From Acidobacteriota bacterium (GTDB lineage Bacteria; Acidobacteriota; Terriglobia; Terriglobales; Acidobacteriaceae), in the NCBI GenBank assembly GCA_021793405.1, contig JAJYSV010000027.1, positions 1 through 52,129 of the forward strand: DNA of 52,129 nt. The letters are read 5' to 3'. A program made the position numbers and the translations under genes. The notes below the pieces were generated by a model, which saw only the letters and a list, made by a program, of their open reading frames with translations, made no database searches and was not told where the DNA came from. Below, one piece after another: positions 36,501-44,345 of the stretch (positions within the stretch are counted from its first letter, which is position 1; each line of letters opens with the position of its first letter).

Positions 36501-38712
36501 CGAGCACCAGCACGCCACCTACGGCAGCATCGTACGGGCGCTGACGCCGCGACGCGAGTCCGGCCGACTGCCGCTAAGTGAAATTCAGTTCAACCTGGAA
36601 CAAGTGGGCCGGTGCGCTTCCTTTGAAAGCATTCAGACAGAAGTTCGGGCGAATGGAAAGCGCGCGGTCAACTTCGACCTTTTCCTGAACATCGTCGATA
36701 CCGGAAATGGATTGCGGCTGGAGTGTGATTACAGCACGGGACTATATGACGAATCCACGGTTGCGTGTTGGATCCGCTGCTATCGTGCTCTGCTGGAGTC
36801 GATGATTTCCAATCCGGCGCAAAGTGTCGCCAAACTGGAGATTCTCGGACCCGAACTCCGGACCTATTTATTGGAAACCTGTAATGCAACAGCCACTGCG
36901 ACGAATGCTGCGGAAAATGTTCCGGAACTGATTCATGCAGCTTTTGCATCTATGCCGGAGCAGCTAGCTGCGGACTTTTATGGCATGGAGCTCACGCGCG
37001 CGCAGTTGACGGAGCAGAGTGATCGCCTGGCGTCATGGTTAATGCGCAATGGAGCCGGACTCGGATCCCTGGTTGGCATCTATATGGACCGCTCGCTGGA
37101 CATGCTGGTGGCGATGCTGGGAGTGATGAAGGCGGGCGCGGCATATGTGCCGCTCGATCCCATGTTTCCGCCGGCCCGCATCGCTCAAATCGTGGAGGAG
37201 ACAAATGTGCCTGTGATGATTACACTCTCCGGCCATTTGGATGCGCTGCCACAATCGCAAGCCAAAGTGATCGCCCTGGATACGGAAGCAGACAAGCTGG
37301 CGGTGGAACCGAAGGTTGCGCTGCCGAAGATTTCCGCCGACGCGCGCGCGTATGTGATTTTCACGTCCGGGTCGACAGGTCGGCCCAAGGGAGTCGAGGT
37401 CTGCCATGGATCCGTAGTCAATCTACTGGCGGATACGGCGCAACGCCTGGAAATGAAACCGCAGGACCGGCTGCTTGCTGTTACAACCTTGTCATTCGAT
37501 ATAGCGGTGCTGGAAATGCTGTTGCCGCTAGTGTCGGGAGGAACCGTGGTGATTGCGCATCGCGACGACGTGGCGGACGGCGCGCAGTTAGTGGAACTGT
37601 TGCAGGCGACGCGCGCGACTGTGCTGCAGGCCACTCCAGTGACATGGAGAATGCTGACCGAGCAGGGATTTCAACCTCCCGCCGGCTTCAAGATGTTGTG
37701 TGGCGGCGAGGCGTGGACGCCGGCGATGGCCGATCAGTTACTGGTCAGCGGCGGGCGTCTGTGGAATATGTACGGGCCGACGGAAACGACGGTGTGGTCC
37801 TCGATCACGGAAGTGAAACGAGGGGCGACCCGCATGACTATCGGGCCACCGATCGCCAACACCCGATTCTATGTGCTGGATCGAGCCTTGCAGTTGGTCC
37901 CGCCGGGTGTATCCGGGGAACTGTTGATCGCAGGGGATGGGGTGGCGCGAGGATATTTCAATCGCCCGGAATTGACGGCAGAGAAGTTTCTGCTGGATCC
38001 CTTCAAGCCCGGAGAGCGGATGTACCGCACCGGAGATGAGGTTCGCCAACTGCCGGATGGCCGCATTGAGTTCCTTGGCCGGCTGGATCAGCAGATCAAG
38101 CTGCGCGGCTTCCGCATAGAACTGGGCGACGTGGAAACGGCTCTGCGAGGTTTGCCCGGCGTTCGCGACGCGGTTGCCGTGCTGCGGCCCGATGCCAGCG
38201 GGGAGGCGATTCTGGTTGGTTACTATACGGGCGGTGACAATTCCACTCAAGCAGAATTGAAGCGGGCGCTCGGCAGCCAACTGCCCGCATACATGATACC
38301 GACGATTCTGAAGCCGCTGGACAAGCTGCCTCTGACACCGAACGGCAAGATCGATCGTCGCGCGCTGCCGGAGCCGCGTGCAGGCGCGGAGGTCGAGAAA
38401 GCGGAGTTCTTTGAGCCGGGCACGCGGACAGAAACAATTCTGGCGGAGATTTTTTGCGAGGTCCTGGGATGTTCGCGTATTAGTATTCGAACCAGCCTCC
38501 TCGATCAGGGCGCGGACTCCTTACGCATGTTTCAGATTGCCTCGCGCGCACATCGCCGCGGATTCGCGGTGAGCGCGAAGCAGTTAATGCAGTTGCATAC
38601 GGTGGAAGCGGTAGCCGCGGCCATCGACGCAAGCGAAAGCAGCCTGCAGGCGGTACCGGTGTCTGCGGTGCGGTTAGAGCGGGTATCGAGAGAAAATTAT
38701 CGGGTTGGTTAG
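30562..38712 (+). CDS. Hybrid PKS-NRPS: KS-AT-ACP-aminotransferase-C-A-T (malonyl, glycine-like)
   Basis: A 2716-residue protein starting at TTG 30562 inside the previous stop. Domains: KS (about 8-430) with Cys184, His320 and His360; AT (about 535-850) with GHSVGE Ser639 and HAFH at 735-738, the malonyl-CoA form; ACP with LGFDSL Ser1003; a ~200-residue Gln/Ala/Pro linker; a class III PLP aminotransferase (about 1215-1640) with TYGKVVGGGMPIG, Lys1468; a C domain with HHLICDG at 1794-1800; an A domain (about 2130-2620), YVIFTSGSTGRPKG from 2264; and a T domain with GADSL. No KR, DH, ER or methyltransferase fits between AT and ACP. The second A pocket reads DILQLGMVWK, close to the glycine code DILQLGLIWK. 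The KS-AT-ACP-AMT-C-A-T order is that of MycA/iturin-type beta-amino acid synthases, without their acyl-ligase start. Confidence 0.93.
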   Translation: MSDTQQNAVAIIGIAGRFPGAENVEQLWQNLCAGRESIRTIPEWELEDGLTATQRSRGKYVAARAVLKDVDLFDAEFFHILPREAEVTDPQQRVLMECAWEALEDAGYDPARIAGNVGVFAGSSINTYLLLHLASDPSFREEFTRSYQVGSFPTLVGNGHDFLATRISYKLNLRGPAMTVQSACSTSLLAVAQAWQSLVNYQSDLALAGGVSISFPQKRGYFYQDGGMVSVDGHCRPFDAAATGTVFGGGAGMVLLKRAEEAIADGDHIYALLLGAGVNNDGSDKVGYAAPSRKGQTDAIAMAYAVAGVDPASVDYVECHGTGTPLGDPIEVAALAEAFGAGAPRTAPCLLSSVKGNIGHLDVAAGVTGLVKAALSLDRERIPGTLHYSEPNPRLDLPKLPFIVASTATEWPRGRAIRRAGVSAFGFGGTNVHVVLEEAPVVTTSAAQRPQQLLCMAARTSTALEAQCARLADSMERADPVTFSLPDVAYTLAVGRRAFAHRLAVVANTREECIARLRNLDALRSRAAIAKEAPRVAMLFPGQGTQHPGMAEDIYRTEPFYREIVDRCCKHLVSLAGLDLLPVLFPKIADPNDSKAWDDAAQALEQTRYAQPALFVTSYALAKLWMHWGVQPACLVGHSVGELVAACLAGVFSLEDALLFVARRGEWMQELPTGSMLAVRMQSQELQKILPANLSVAAVNSPTLTVASGPTAEVDLLAKQLEREHIACRRLRTSHAFHSAMVDPIVERLRAALSSMELNEPKLEILSTVTGDTLTHAEATSPEYWARHSRVAVNFSAAANTLVREGFEILLEAGAGDTLITLVRQHLPRGSKTMVAFPSLPAESLHPAGPQKSSWDILAGTVGALWSHGIPVDWDAYYAGEHRRRVALPTYPFERKRHWVEAKRELRATDAPFVAEPTEAPPLKIVENIPPEEGSGIDMNLNVSEKVMTPTANATIDNATATIIEGRSAQICRGLVSLVEDLSGLELTAEQYDLSFLELGFDSLFLTQVAQKIQNKYAVKIAFRQLLDNLSSIRLVAEYLDAQMPQTSMPTAPVNQVQETLANQPRPAAAADATGVHGSLAEVPPNGSPVEGARSGFVADGQIAILMQQQLQAVTQLIQSQLQILSGGQTASVAASRAIAPTQHFVEKSSAATRAEEPVASAPPPPTPAEGKMLCKQSASSGQHAMTAEQQRFLEQLIERYCKKTAQSKSFAQQHRRTLADPRGVNGFRPEWKEMVYSLVSPRSKGSKFWDIDGNEYIDLVNGFGPTMFGHAPDFVVKALQEQIQEGFAIGPQTPLAGRAANLLTELTGTERVTFCNTGSEAVMAAMRVARTVTGRDRVVFFAGDYHGQFDEVLVKQLKRKGDFLTQPAAPGIPRENLGNVTVLDYGTEESLRYIERHASELAAVLVEPVQSRHPKVQPKEFLSRVREITRQSGTAFIFDEVVTGFRIHPRGAQGYYGIDADLVTYGKVVGGGMPIGILAGRAAFMDALDGGPWEFGDASVPEAGVTFFAGTFVRHPLTMAALCATLEHIRDAGEALYDTLNERASRFGMRLNEVFTRLGVPLQLETCGSVMYVGVPLDVRFGGLLFYLLREKGIFALEGFPLYLTTEHSDADVDRILRAFEESIVEMQSCGFFPGHLGVGGMPSVLASAPQPEKETVAVTEIPLTEPQLEIMLAAQVSDDANCAFNESFRLSLDGALDVETLKLAWRSLVDRHDALRMSLVTAGDRMRIHRDRLIAMQDVDLSGHSASAQQDLLDTMIIAEGKQPFELVQGPLVRAQLVKLAPEKHLLLITAHHLICDGWTVNVLVDELGKMYSAALHHRSPELSPVLPFSQYALDVQQSQWREQQESDLAYWKQQLTPEPELLTLPSDRSHPAARSFEGSTYIAEFPKAFVAALRKAGAQSGCTLFTTLLAGWQILLWRLSGNLDPVTLIPSAAQSLMDDKVLVGHCVHLLPIRAALTPEMAAADYMRALKPAVLDAYEHQHATYGSIVRALTPRRESGRLPLSEIQFNLEQVGRCASFESIQTEVRANGKRAVNFDLFLNIVDTGNGLRLECDYSTGLYDESTVACWIRCYRALLESMISNPAQSVAKLEILGPELRTYLLETCNATATATNAAENVPELIHAAFASMPEQLAADFYGMELTRAQLTEQSDRLASWLMRNGAGLGSLVGIYMDRSLDMLVAMLGVMKAGAAYVPLDPMFPPARIAQIVEETNVPVMITLSGHLDALPQSQAKVIALDTEADKLAVEPKVALPKISADARAYVIFTSGSTGRPKGVEVCHGSVVNLLADTAQRLEMKPQDRLLAVTTLSFDIAVLEMLLPLVSGGTVVIAHRDDVADGAQLVELLQATRATVLQATPVTWRMLTEQGFQPPAGFKMLCGGEAWTPAMADQLLVSGGRLWNMYGPTETTVWSSITEVKRGATRMTIGPPIANTRFYVLDRALQLVPPGVSGELLIAGDGVARGYFNRPELTAEKFLLDPFKPGERMYRTGDEVRQLPDGRIEFLGRLDQQIKLRGFRIELGDVETALRGLPGVRDAVAVLRPDASGEAILVGYYTGGDNSTQAELKRALGSQLPAYMIPTILKPLDKLPLTPNGKIDRRALPEPRAGAEVEKAEFFEPGTRTETILAEIFCEVLGCSRISIRTSLLDQGADSLRMFQIASRAHRRGFAVSAKQLMQLHTVEAVAAAIDASESSLQAVPVSAVRLERVSRENYRVG

Positions 38713-38780
38713 GCAGGAGAAGGAAAAAACGTCAAGCAACAACGGGATTTCTATTCCATGGTTGCTTATAGAGCCAGTAC

Positions 38781-41700
38781 TTGAATCGGGATTATAAGAA
38801 CGTGTCGACCTTGGTGAGCTTGTCAAAATCTACGAACGAAGAAGCGATGGCTGGCGCGATCTACGCGATGCCCGCCACGCCGATCCAGGTGCGCCTGTGG
38901 AATCTGAACAAGGTGACGCCGGATCCGGCGTGGAACATCGCGGTTCGCTTTCGTTTGTCCGGGCCGCTGGATCGAGACAAGTTCGAACACGCGATGCAGA
39001 CGCTGACAACCCGTCACGAGGCTCTAAGGACGTCATTTGAAATGCAGTCGGGAGCTGTGATTGAACGGATCGCCGCACAGGTCACGCTGCCGGTGGAGTG
39101 GTGCGATCTGCGTTCCATGCACGCCGAAGCGCAAGCCGCCGAGGTCGCGCATCTATCGCTTGACCATGCGAGCCAGATCATGTCGCTGCAGCACGCTCCA
39201 CTGTTGCGGGTCCGAGTGCTGCGATTGGCCGAGGAGGAGAACATCCTGGTCTGGAACGCTCATCACAGTATTTGCGATGGGTGGTCAGTAGGGCTGCTGG
39301 CGAGCGATCTGATGGATTGCTACGGTGAATTGCTGCACGGCAGCGAACCTGCGGTCCGCGATTCGCTCGACTATGGCGATTATGCGGTCTGGCTCGACGC
39401 GCAACGTAAGACTCCCGAATATGAAGCGCACAGGAGTTACTGGAAACAGCGCCTTCAGGGACTTCGTGTTTCCGCGTTACCGGCCGCATGGCGCAATTCC
39501 GAAAGCACAGGGGATGCTGCCGCGATTCAATCCGTTCTGTTGCCGCGCACACTGACGGACTCAATTCTTTCAATCGCGCAGCGGCACGATTCGACATTTT
39601 TCCATGCTGTGCTCGCAGCGTTCGCACTTCTGATGCGGGTGCATCAATCATCGACAGAGGTCGTCGTGGAAACGCCGATCAGCGGGCGCGATCAATCGGA
39701 ACTCGAAGGGGTTGTCGGAGCATTTGTGAATACGCTGGCGTTGCGCGTCGGCGTAGACGCCGACATGCGGTTCAGCAGCCTCCTGCACGACGTTCGCGAT
39801 CTGGTTGCCGATTCTTTCGAGCACGCGCAGTTCCGATATGAGGATTTGCTGGCCGATCTGGAACAAGACGGCACGATTGCATCGTCGGAAAAGCCGCTGA
39901 CTCCCGTGGCCTTCATTTGTCAGCAGGATTTTGTCCGCCCCATCACCGCAGGCGGGATCGATCTGACAGCCGTACCATCGGTGAGCCCGGGCGCGCTTCG
40001 TCCACTCACGGTGTTCATGGTCGAGCGTGCCGACGGATGGCGTCTTTCCTGTGAAGTTGACAACCGGATCGTGTCTCGGGCGGCCGGTTCTGTTCTGCTG
40101 GAAGACTTCCAGCGATTGCTGCGGGGAATCGTCGCGACTCCAGAGGGACTGACAGCACAGCTTGTCACACAAGCTGGTCTTGCGCCCATGGATTCTGTGG
40201 AGGCAAGCGTCGGTGAGGGCGATTGGCCGGCGAGCGGCAACCTTGCGGCGAGGAAAGAAAATGCGCACGGTGGGGTCAGAATTCCCGCGACAGAATTTCA
40301 GCAGCGCTTCTGGCGGCTGGACTCGCTGAACCGCGGGGGAATTGCCTTCCACGTGCGGATCCGTCTGGAGTTGAAGGGTGTATGCAATGTGGAGGCGCTG
40401 GCCGAGGCGATCGCGCACGTGGCTCGCCGGAATGAGATTTTGCGGACGACACTGGAAGAGACAGACGACCAGATCTGGCAGGTGATTCACCCGGAGTTAC
40501 CGATTGACTTTCAGTTTCAAGTCTCCGAGACATTGGCTCCGGATGCATTGCGTTCCCCCGCCCAGCGGCTCGCCGATCAAGCGATTCTAGATCGCGAGGG
40601 ACAGGAGGGATTTTCTCTGTCGAACGGACCGCTGTTCCGCGTGCGCGTGCTGCAGCTCGAAGCAGATCGCATCTGGCTGGCGATTACGCTCTCCCACGGA
40701 ATTGTCGATGGCTGGTCGAGCGGACTTTTCCTGCAACAGTTGCAGCAGGCGTATGAACAGATTGTTTTTGGCGGGAAAGGCGAGAAAGTCTCGCCGGTGC
40801 AATTTTCCGTGTATGCGCGAATGGAACAGAAGTTGTTGGCCAGCCCCGAAAAGGACCGCAGGCTGGCGTGGTGGCAGGAATATCTCGGCGGAGTTTGGTC
40901 ACCACTCGAGTTGCCGCGAGACACCGCGGAATCTGTAGACGACGTCGGAGATGCTCGCGCACGGCTTGAGGTTGCGATTCTGGATCGCGAGACGGTGGCA
41001 AAGGTGCGGAGTTTTGCGCGCGAATGCCAGACGACGGTATTCGCAGTGTACGGAGCGTTGTTCCAGTCGCTGTTGTTCCGGTATAGCCGGCAAAACGACA
41101 TACTCTTTTTGACACCGCACGCGAATCGCACCGACAATACGGAAACGATTATGGGACCGCTGGCGGGTCCTATCTGTTTGACGGCGCACATCGGCGCCGA
41201 GACAACGTTCCGCGAACTGGTGACGCGGTTCGGACAGGAATCGATGGACGCGATGGAGCACGCTCTGCCGCTGAACCTGATTACTCCACTGGTCGATATG
41301 CGGGTGGGACGGCAATATCACCCGCTGAATCAGATCACGTTTTTCTATCAACGGGCGTTTGTGCATGACATGGAATGGAAGGATCTGCGAGTTGCATCGT
41401 TGCCAGACGTTCCATCTGTGACCGGCAGTGAGTGGCAATTGGGCGTGGTGGAGAGGGATGCGGGGATGTTTCTGGAGTTCCTGTACGATACGACGCTGTA
41501 TTCGCAGGCAACGATTCAGACGGTTCAGCGACACTACGCGCATCTGCTGGCCCACGCCGTGAAGACACCCGATACAGCGCTGTCGCAGCTCGAAATTCTA
41601 ACTCCAGAGGAGAAGGACCAATATTCCCGCGCCAAGTCGCTGCCGCCGGTGATGGAAAGTCTGTTGCAGCGCAAACCGGTGGTTGCCGCGGAAACGGCTG

Positions 41701-42914
41701 CGCCGGTTGAGCGGGAAACCGTTGCGCCGGCCAGAAGGGACGCGGCTACTCAAAGCGAGCGCGACATGCTGCGCATATGGCGGCAGGTTCTGAAAATCGA
41801 AGACCTGGATATGGAGTCGAACTTCTTCGATCTCGGGGGACACTCGCTGTTACTGGCCAGACTCCAGATCGTGATGAAGCGCGAGTTTAATGTGCAATTG
41901 ACGGCGGCGGAGGTATTCCGGCAACCGACGATTGGCACCCTGGCGGCATGGTTGGAGCAGGCGCGATCGACGACACCGACGGCAAAGCCGTCTTCCTCGC
42001 GTCCATGGGAACAGAATCCGCACATTGTGCCGATCCAGCCGCTTGGCGCAGGTCACCCCATCTTTGTAATCTCGCAAAGCATGATCTTTCGCACCTTCGC
42101 CGCGGAGTTGGGTACGGACCAGCCCGTGTACGCGGTACAAACGCTCGAACAGGATGCCGCGACCATGGCTTCAGCCACTTTCGAGCAGATGGTCGATTTC
42201 TATGTTCGACTGATCCGTGAAGTGCAACCGTCGGGGCCCTATCGAGTGGCAGGCTGGTGCGTTTCCGGATGGATTGCCTACGGCGTGGCTCGTCGACTGG
42301 AACAACTGGGAGAACAGATTGAGATGGTGCTGATTCTCGATGCGTGGGCCCCCGACTATTGGAGCGGCCAGCCGTTGATGCGTCGTCAGGTCATGCTGAC
42401 CATCTATCATGGGCTGCGGCTTCGGCGAAAGATTCGTCCTCCGAGCCAAATCGGTCAGCCGCAATCGAGTTCCTTCCGGAGAAGCCTGCAGGAGTTCGCC
42501 GTGGCGGCGGGAAAATTAATAGCGCATGTTTTGCGTTTGCAGACTCCCGCAGAGACGGGTCAGGCAGAGGAAGCGAGGCTCGACAATCAATTGCAGGAGA
42601 CTGCGCGGCACGCTTCCAGGTCCGGGCCTCTTGTGGGCCAAGCCCTGGTGCTTCGCAGTGAAGAGGAACCGGGGGGGCCAATGCTGGCCGACGATATGGG
42701 CTGGTCCCACGTGATCGGCAGACCGGTGCGGGTGGACGTAGTGCCGGGCAATCATCACGAGATTTTTAATCTTCCTGGGGCGCGGATGATGGCCCTTCGT
42801 GTCCGCGAAATGTTGGGTGTGGCCCCGATTTCTCTTCAGGGGAAAAAAGCCCCGGCGAGCAACGTTCCACCACCTCAGATTCGTAACGGCAGCGTGCCAC
42901 GGGTGGAGGGTTAA
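38781..42914 (+). CDS. NRPS terminal protein, C-C-T-TE without an A domain
   Basis: A 1377-residue protein. The first condensation domain (about 25-470) has intact HHSICDG (H161, H162, D166). The second (about 500-960) reads SHGIVDG, keeping the catalytic second His (H639) and D643 but with Ser638 for the first His. A thiolation domain has LGGHSL (Ser1022) and a type I thioesterase follows (about 1075-1345). The thioesterase nucleophile motif is GWCVSG with Cys1160 instead of Ser; a late His in GNHHEIFN fits the triad. No A-domain motif occurs, so the T domain must be loaded in trans or stay unloaded while a C domain transfers the chain. TTG 38781 is used; ATG 38847 is an alternative, and ribosome sites are poor for both. 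The stop overlaps the hydrolase start (TAATG). Confidence 0.9.
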   Translation: MNRDYKNVSTLVSLSKSTNEEAMAGAIYAMPATPIQVRLWNLNKVTPDPAWNIAVRFRLSGPLDRDKFEHAMQTLTTRHEALRTSFEMQSGAVIERIAAQVTLPVEWCDLRSMHAEAQAAEVAHLSLDHASQIMSLQHAPLLRVRVLRLAEEENILVWNAHHSICDGWSVGLLASDLMDCYGELLHGSEPAVRDSLDYGDYAVWLDAQRKTPEYEAHRSYWKQRLQGLRVSALPAAWRNSESTGDAAAIQSVLLPRTLTDSILSIAQRHDSTFFHAVLAAFALLMRVHQSSTEVVVETPISGRDQSELEGVVGAFVNTLALRVGVDADMRFSSLLHDVRDLVADSFEHAQFRYEDLLADLEQDGTIASSEKPLTPVAFICQQDFVRPITAGGIDLTAVPSVSPGALRPLTVFMVERADGWRLSCEVDNRIVSRAAGSVLLEDFQRLLRGIVATPEGLTAQLVTQAGLAPMDSVEASVGEGDWPASGNLAARKENAHGGVRIPATEFQQRFWRLDSLNRGGIAFHVRIRLELKGVCNVEALAEAIAHVARRNEILRTTLEETDDQIWQVIHPELPIDFQFQVSETLAPDALRSPAQRLADQAILDREGQEGFSLSNGPLFRVRVLQLEADRIWLAITLSHGIVDGWSSGLFLQQLQQAYEQIVFGGKGEKVSPVQFSVYARMEQKLLASPEKDRRLAWWQEYLGGVWSPLELPRDTAESVDDVGDARARLEVAILDRETVAKVRSFARECQTTVFAVYGALFQSLLFRYSRQNDILFLTPHANRTDNTETIMGPLAGPICLTAHIGAETTFRELVTRFGQESMDAMEHALPLNLITPLVDMRVGRQYHPLNQITFFYQRAFVHDMEWKDLRVASLPDVPSVTGSEWQLGVVERDAGMFLEFLYDTTLYSQATIQTVQRHYAHLLAHAVKTPDTALSQLEILTPEEKDQYSRAKSLPPVMESLLQRKPVVAAETAAPVERETVAPARRDAATQSERDMLRIWRQVLKIEDLDMESNFFDLGGHSLLLARLQIVMKREFNVQLTAAEVFRQPTIGTLAAWLEQARSTTPTAKPSSSRPWEQNPHIVPIQPLGAGHPIFVISQSMIFRTFAAELGTDQPVYAVQTLEQDAATMASATFEQMVDFYVRLIREVQPSGPYRVAGWCVSGWIAYGVARRLEQLGEQIEMVLILDAWAPDYWSGQPLMRRQVMLTIYHGLRLRRKIRPPSQIGQPQSSSFRRSLQEFAVAAGKLIAHVLRLQTPAETGQAEEARLDNQLQETARHASRSGPLVGQALVLRSEEEPGGPMLADDMGWSHVIGRPVRVDVVPGNHHEIFNLPGARMMALRVREMLGVAPISLQGKKAPASNVPPPQIRNGSVPRVEG

Positions 42915-44335
42915 TGCGCCCACTCGAACTGGCCGGATTCCTGCTTGCGACTCTGCCCGTGCTGGCGATGCTGGCACTGCTCCCGATACAGGCGGGCCTC
43001 GCAGCCGCAGCGGTGTCGTGCGGAATCCTGCTGGCGGCGGCCGTGTGGCTGGGCGCGTACTGGCAATTGATTCCGCTCTATGTGGGCGTGGCGCTTGGGC
43101 TGTCATTGCTGCTGTGGATGAAGCAGCAGCGGCCGCGCTGGATTCGCGTCACGGTTGCGGCATCCGTGACGTGCCTGCTGGTTCTGACTGCGGCGTTGAC
43201 GCATATCCTTCCCATGTTTTCTCTGCCGAGACCGAGTGGCTCGTATGCAGTCGGCACTCGGGTCGTGCATCTCGTCGATCCGGTTCGGATGGAGACTCAT
43301 GTCGCGGGGACGCCTCGACCGCGCGAAATCATGGTCCAGGTATGGTATCCAGCGACGCCGCACGGTCAGCATCTCGCAAGCTATCGAAGGCGCCGCGAGA
43401 CGACTTGGCTATCCAGCTACATGGAAGTGCTGTGGACGCATTCGTATCAAAATGCCCCAGTGGCGACGAGCGGAGCGCCTTTCCCGGTGCTGCTGTTCAA
43501 CCCGGCGTGGGGTGGACAGCGTACGCAAAATACGTATCAGGTGGAAGATCTGGCCAGCCATGGGTTCATCGTGGCCGGGGTGGATCATCCGTACAACTCG
43601 GGACCGATAGCGTTTCCGGATGGCCGCATTATTCGACCTGGAGGCATGCGTGATATTTCTGACTTCCGCAATACCACGGTCGCGCAGCAATTTGCCATTG
43701 GCGACACGGAGGTACGGATTGAGGCGGGAGATGATGTTCTGGCGCTGAATTATTTGTCCGGAGCCGACTTGGATCCGAAAAGCTCGTGGTTTCATCGTGT
43801 CAATGCCGACGATGCCGGTGCTTTCGGGCACTCATTCGGCGGAGCGGTTGCGGCGCAGGTCTGCTACGAGGACCCCAGGGTAAAGGCGGCGCTGAACGAG
43901 GATGGTTGGGGGTTTGGCGATGTAGCAACGCACGGGTTGGATAAGCCATATTTCGTCTTGAACGACGACCCGGGGAAAGTTCCCGCGCAATTGAACCCGA
44001 CCGATGTGCAGGCTCGCCGAGAGACCGAGCTGGACGATGAAGATAGTGACAACCTGAAGCGATCGATGCATCGATACGGAGGGTATCTCCTAACGATTCT
44101 GGGATCGAAGCATGAAGATTTTTCCGACCGTCCACTGTATTCCCCCCTACGCCGGTTGACCGACGCTGGAACGATTTCTCCGCAACGCATGCATGCAATC
44201 GTCGAAGCGTATACTCTGCAATTTTTTTCGCATACTTTGCTTGGCAAGGCAGCCCCATTGCTTGCCGCGAACCACAGCCCTTACAAGGAGGTGCAGTTTG
44301 AGAACTGGTTCGTCAAGAATGCATCGACCCGCTAA
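42914..44335 (+). CDS. Membrane-anchored alpha/beta hydrolase (PAF-acetylhydrolase-like)
   Basis: A 473-residue protein. The first ~115 residues hold about four hydrophobic helices. A PAF-AH/dienelactone-hydrolase-like domain follows, with PVLLFNPAWGG for the oxyanion side, GFIVAGVDHPYN, the nucleophile elbow GHSFGG (Ser307), an Asp in FVLNDDPG or LNEDGWG, and a His in LGSKHEDFSD for the triad. It starts in a TAATG overlap with the synthetase, so it is translationally coupled and belongs to the biosynthetic operon. Possible roles are hydrolysis or editing of the product, self-protection by cleaving it, or release. The membrane part suggests action at or across the inner membrane. The role is inference. 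Confidence 0.82.
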   Translation: MRPLELAGFLLATLPVLAMLALLPIQAGLAAAAVSCGILLAAAVWLGAYWQLIPLYVGVALGLSLLLWMKQQRPRWIRVTVAASVTCLLVLTAALTHILPMFSLPRPSGSYAVGTRVVHLVDPVRMETHVAGTPRPREIMVQVWYPATPHGQHLASYRRRRETTWLSSYMEVLWTHSYQNAPVATSGAPFPVLLFNPAWGGQRTQNTYQVEDLASHGFIVAGVDHPYNSGPIAFPDGRIIRPGGMRDISDFRNTTVAQQFAIGDTEVRIEAGDDVLALNYLSGADLDPKSSWFHRVNADDAGAFGHSFGGAVAAQVCYEDPRVKAALNEDGWGFGDVATHGLDKPYFVLNDDPGKVPAQLNPTDVQARRETELDDEDSDNLKRSMHRYGGYLLTILGSKHEDFSDRPLYSPLRRLTDAGTISPQRMHAIVEAYTLQFFSHTLLGKAAPLLAANHSPYKEVQFENWFVKNASTR

Positions 44336-44345
44336 GGGAACGTTC

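Noticed and set aside
40280-41660. Second condensation domain of the terminal synthetase as an epimerisation domain
   Set aside because: The motif region SHGIVDGWSSG and the following segment look like a condensation domain; the longer insertions and the DGxSW form of epimerases are not seen.
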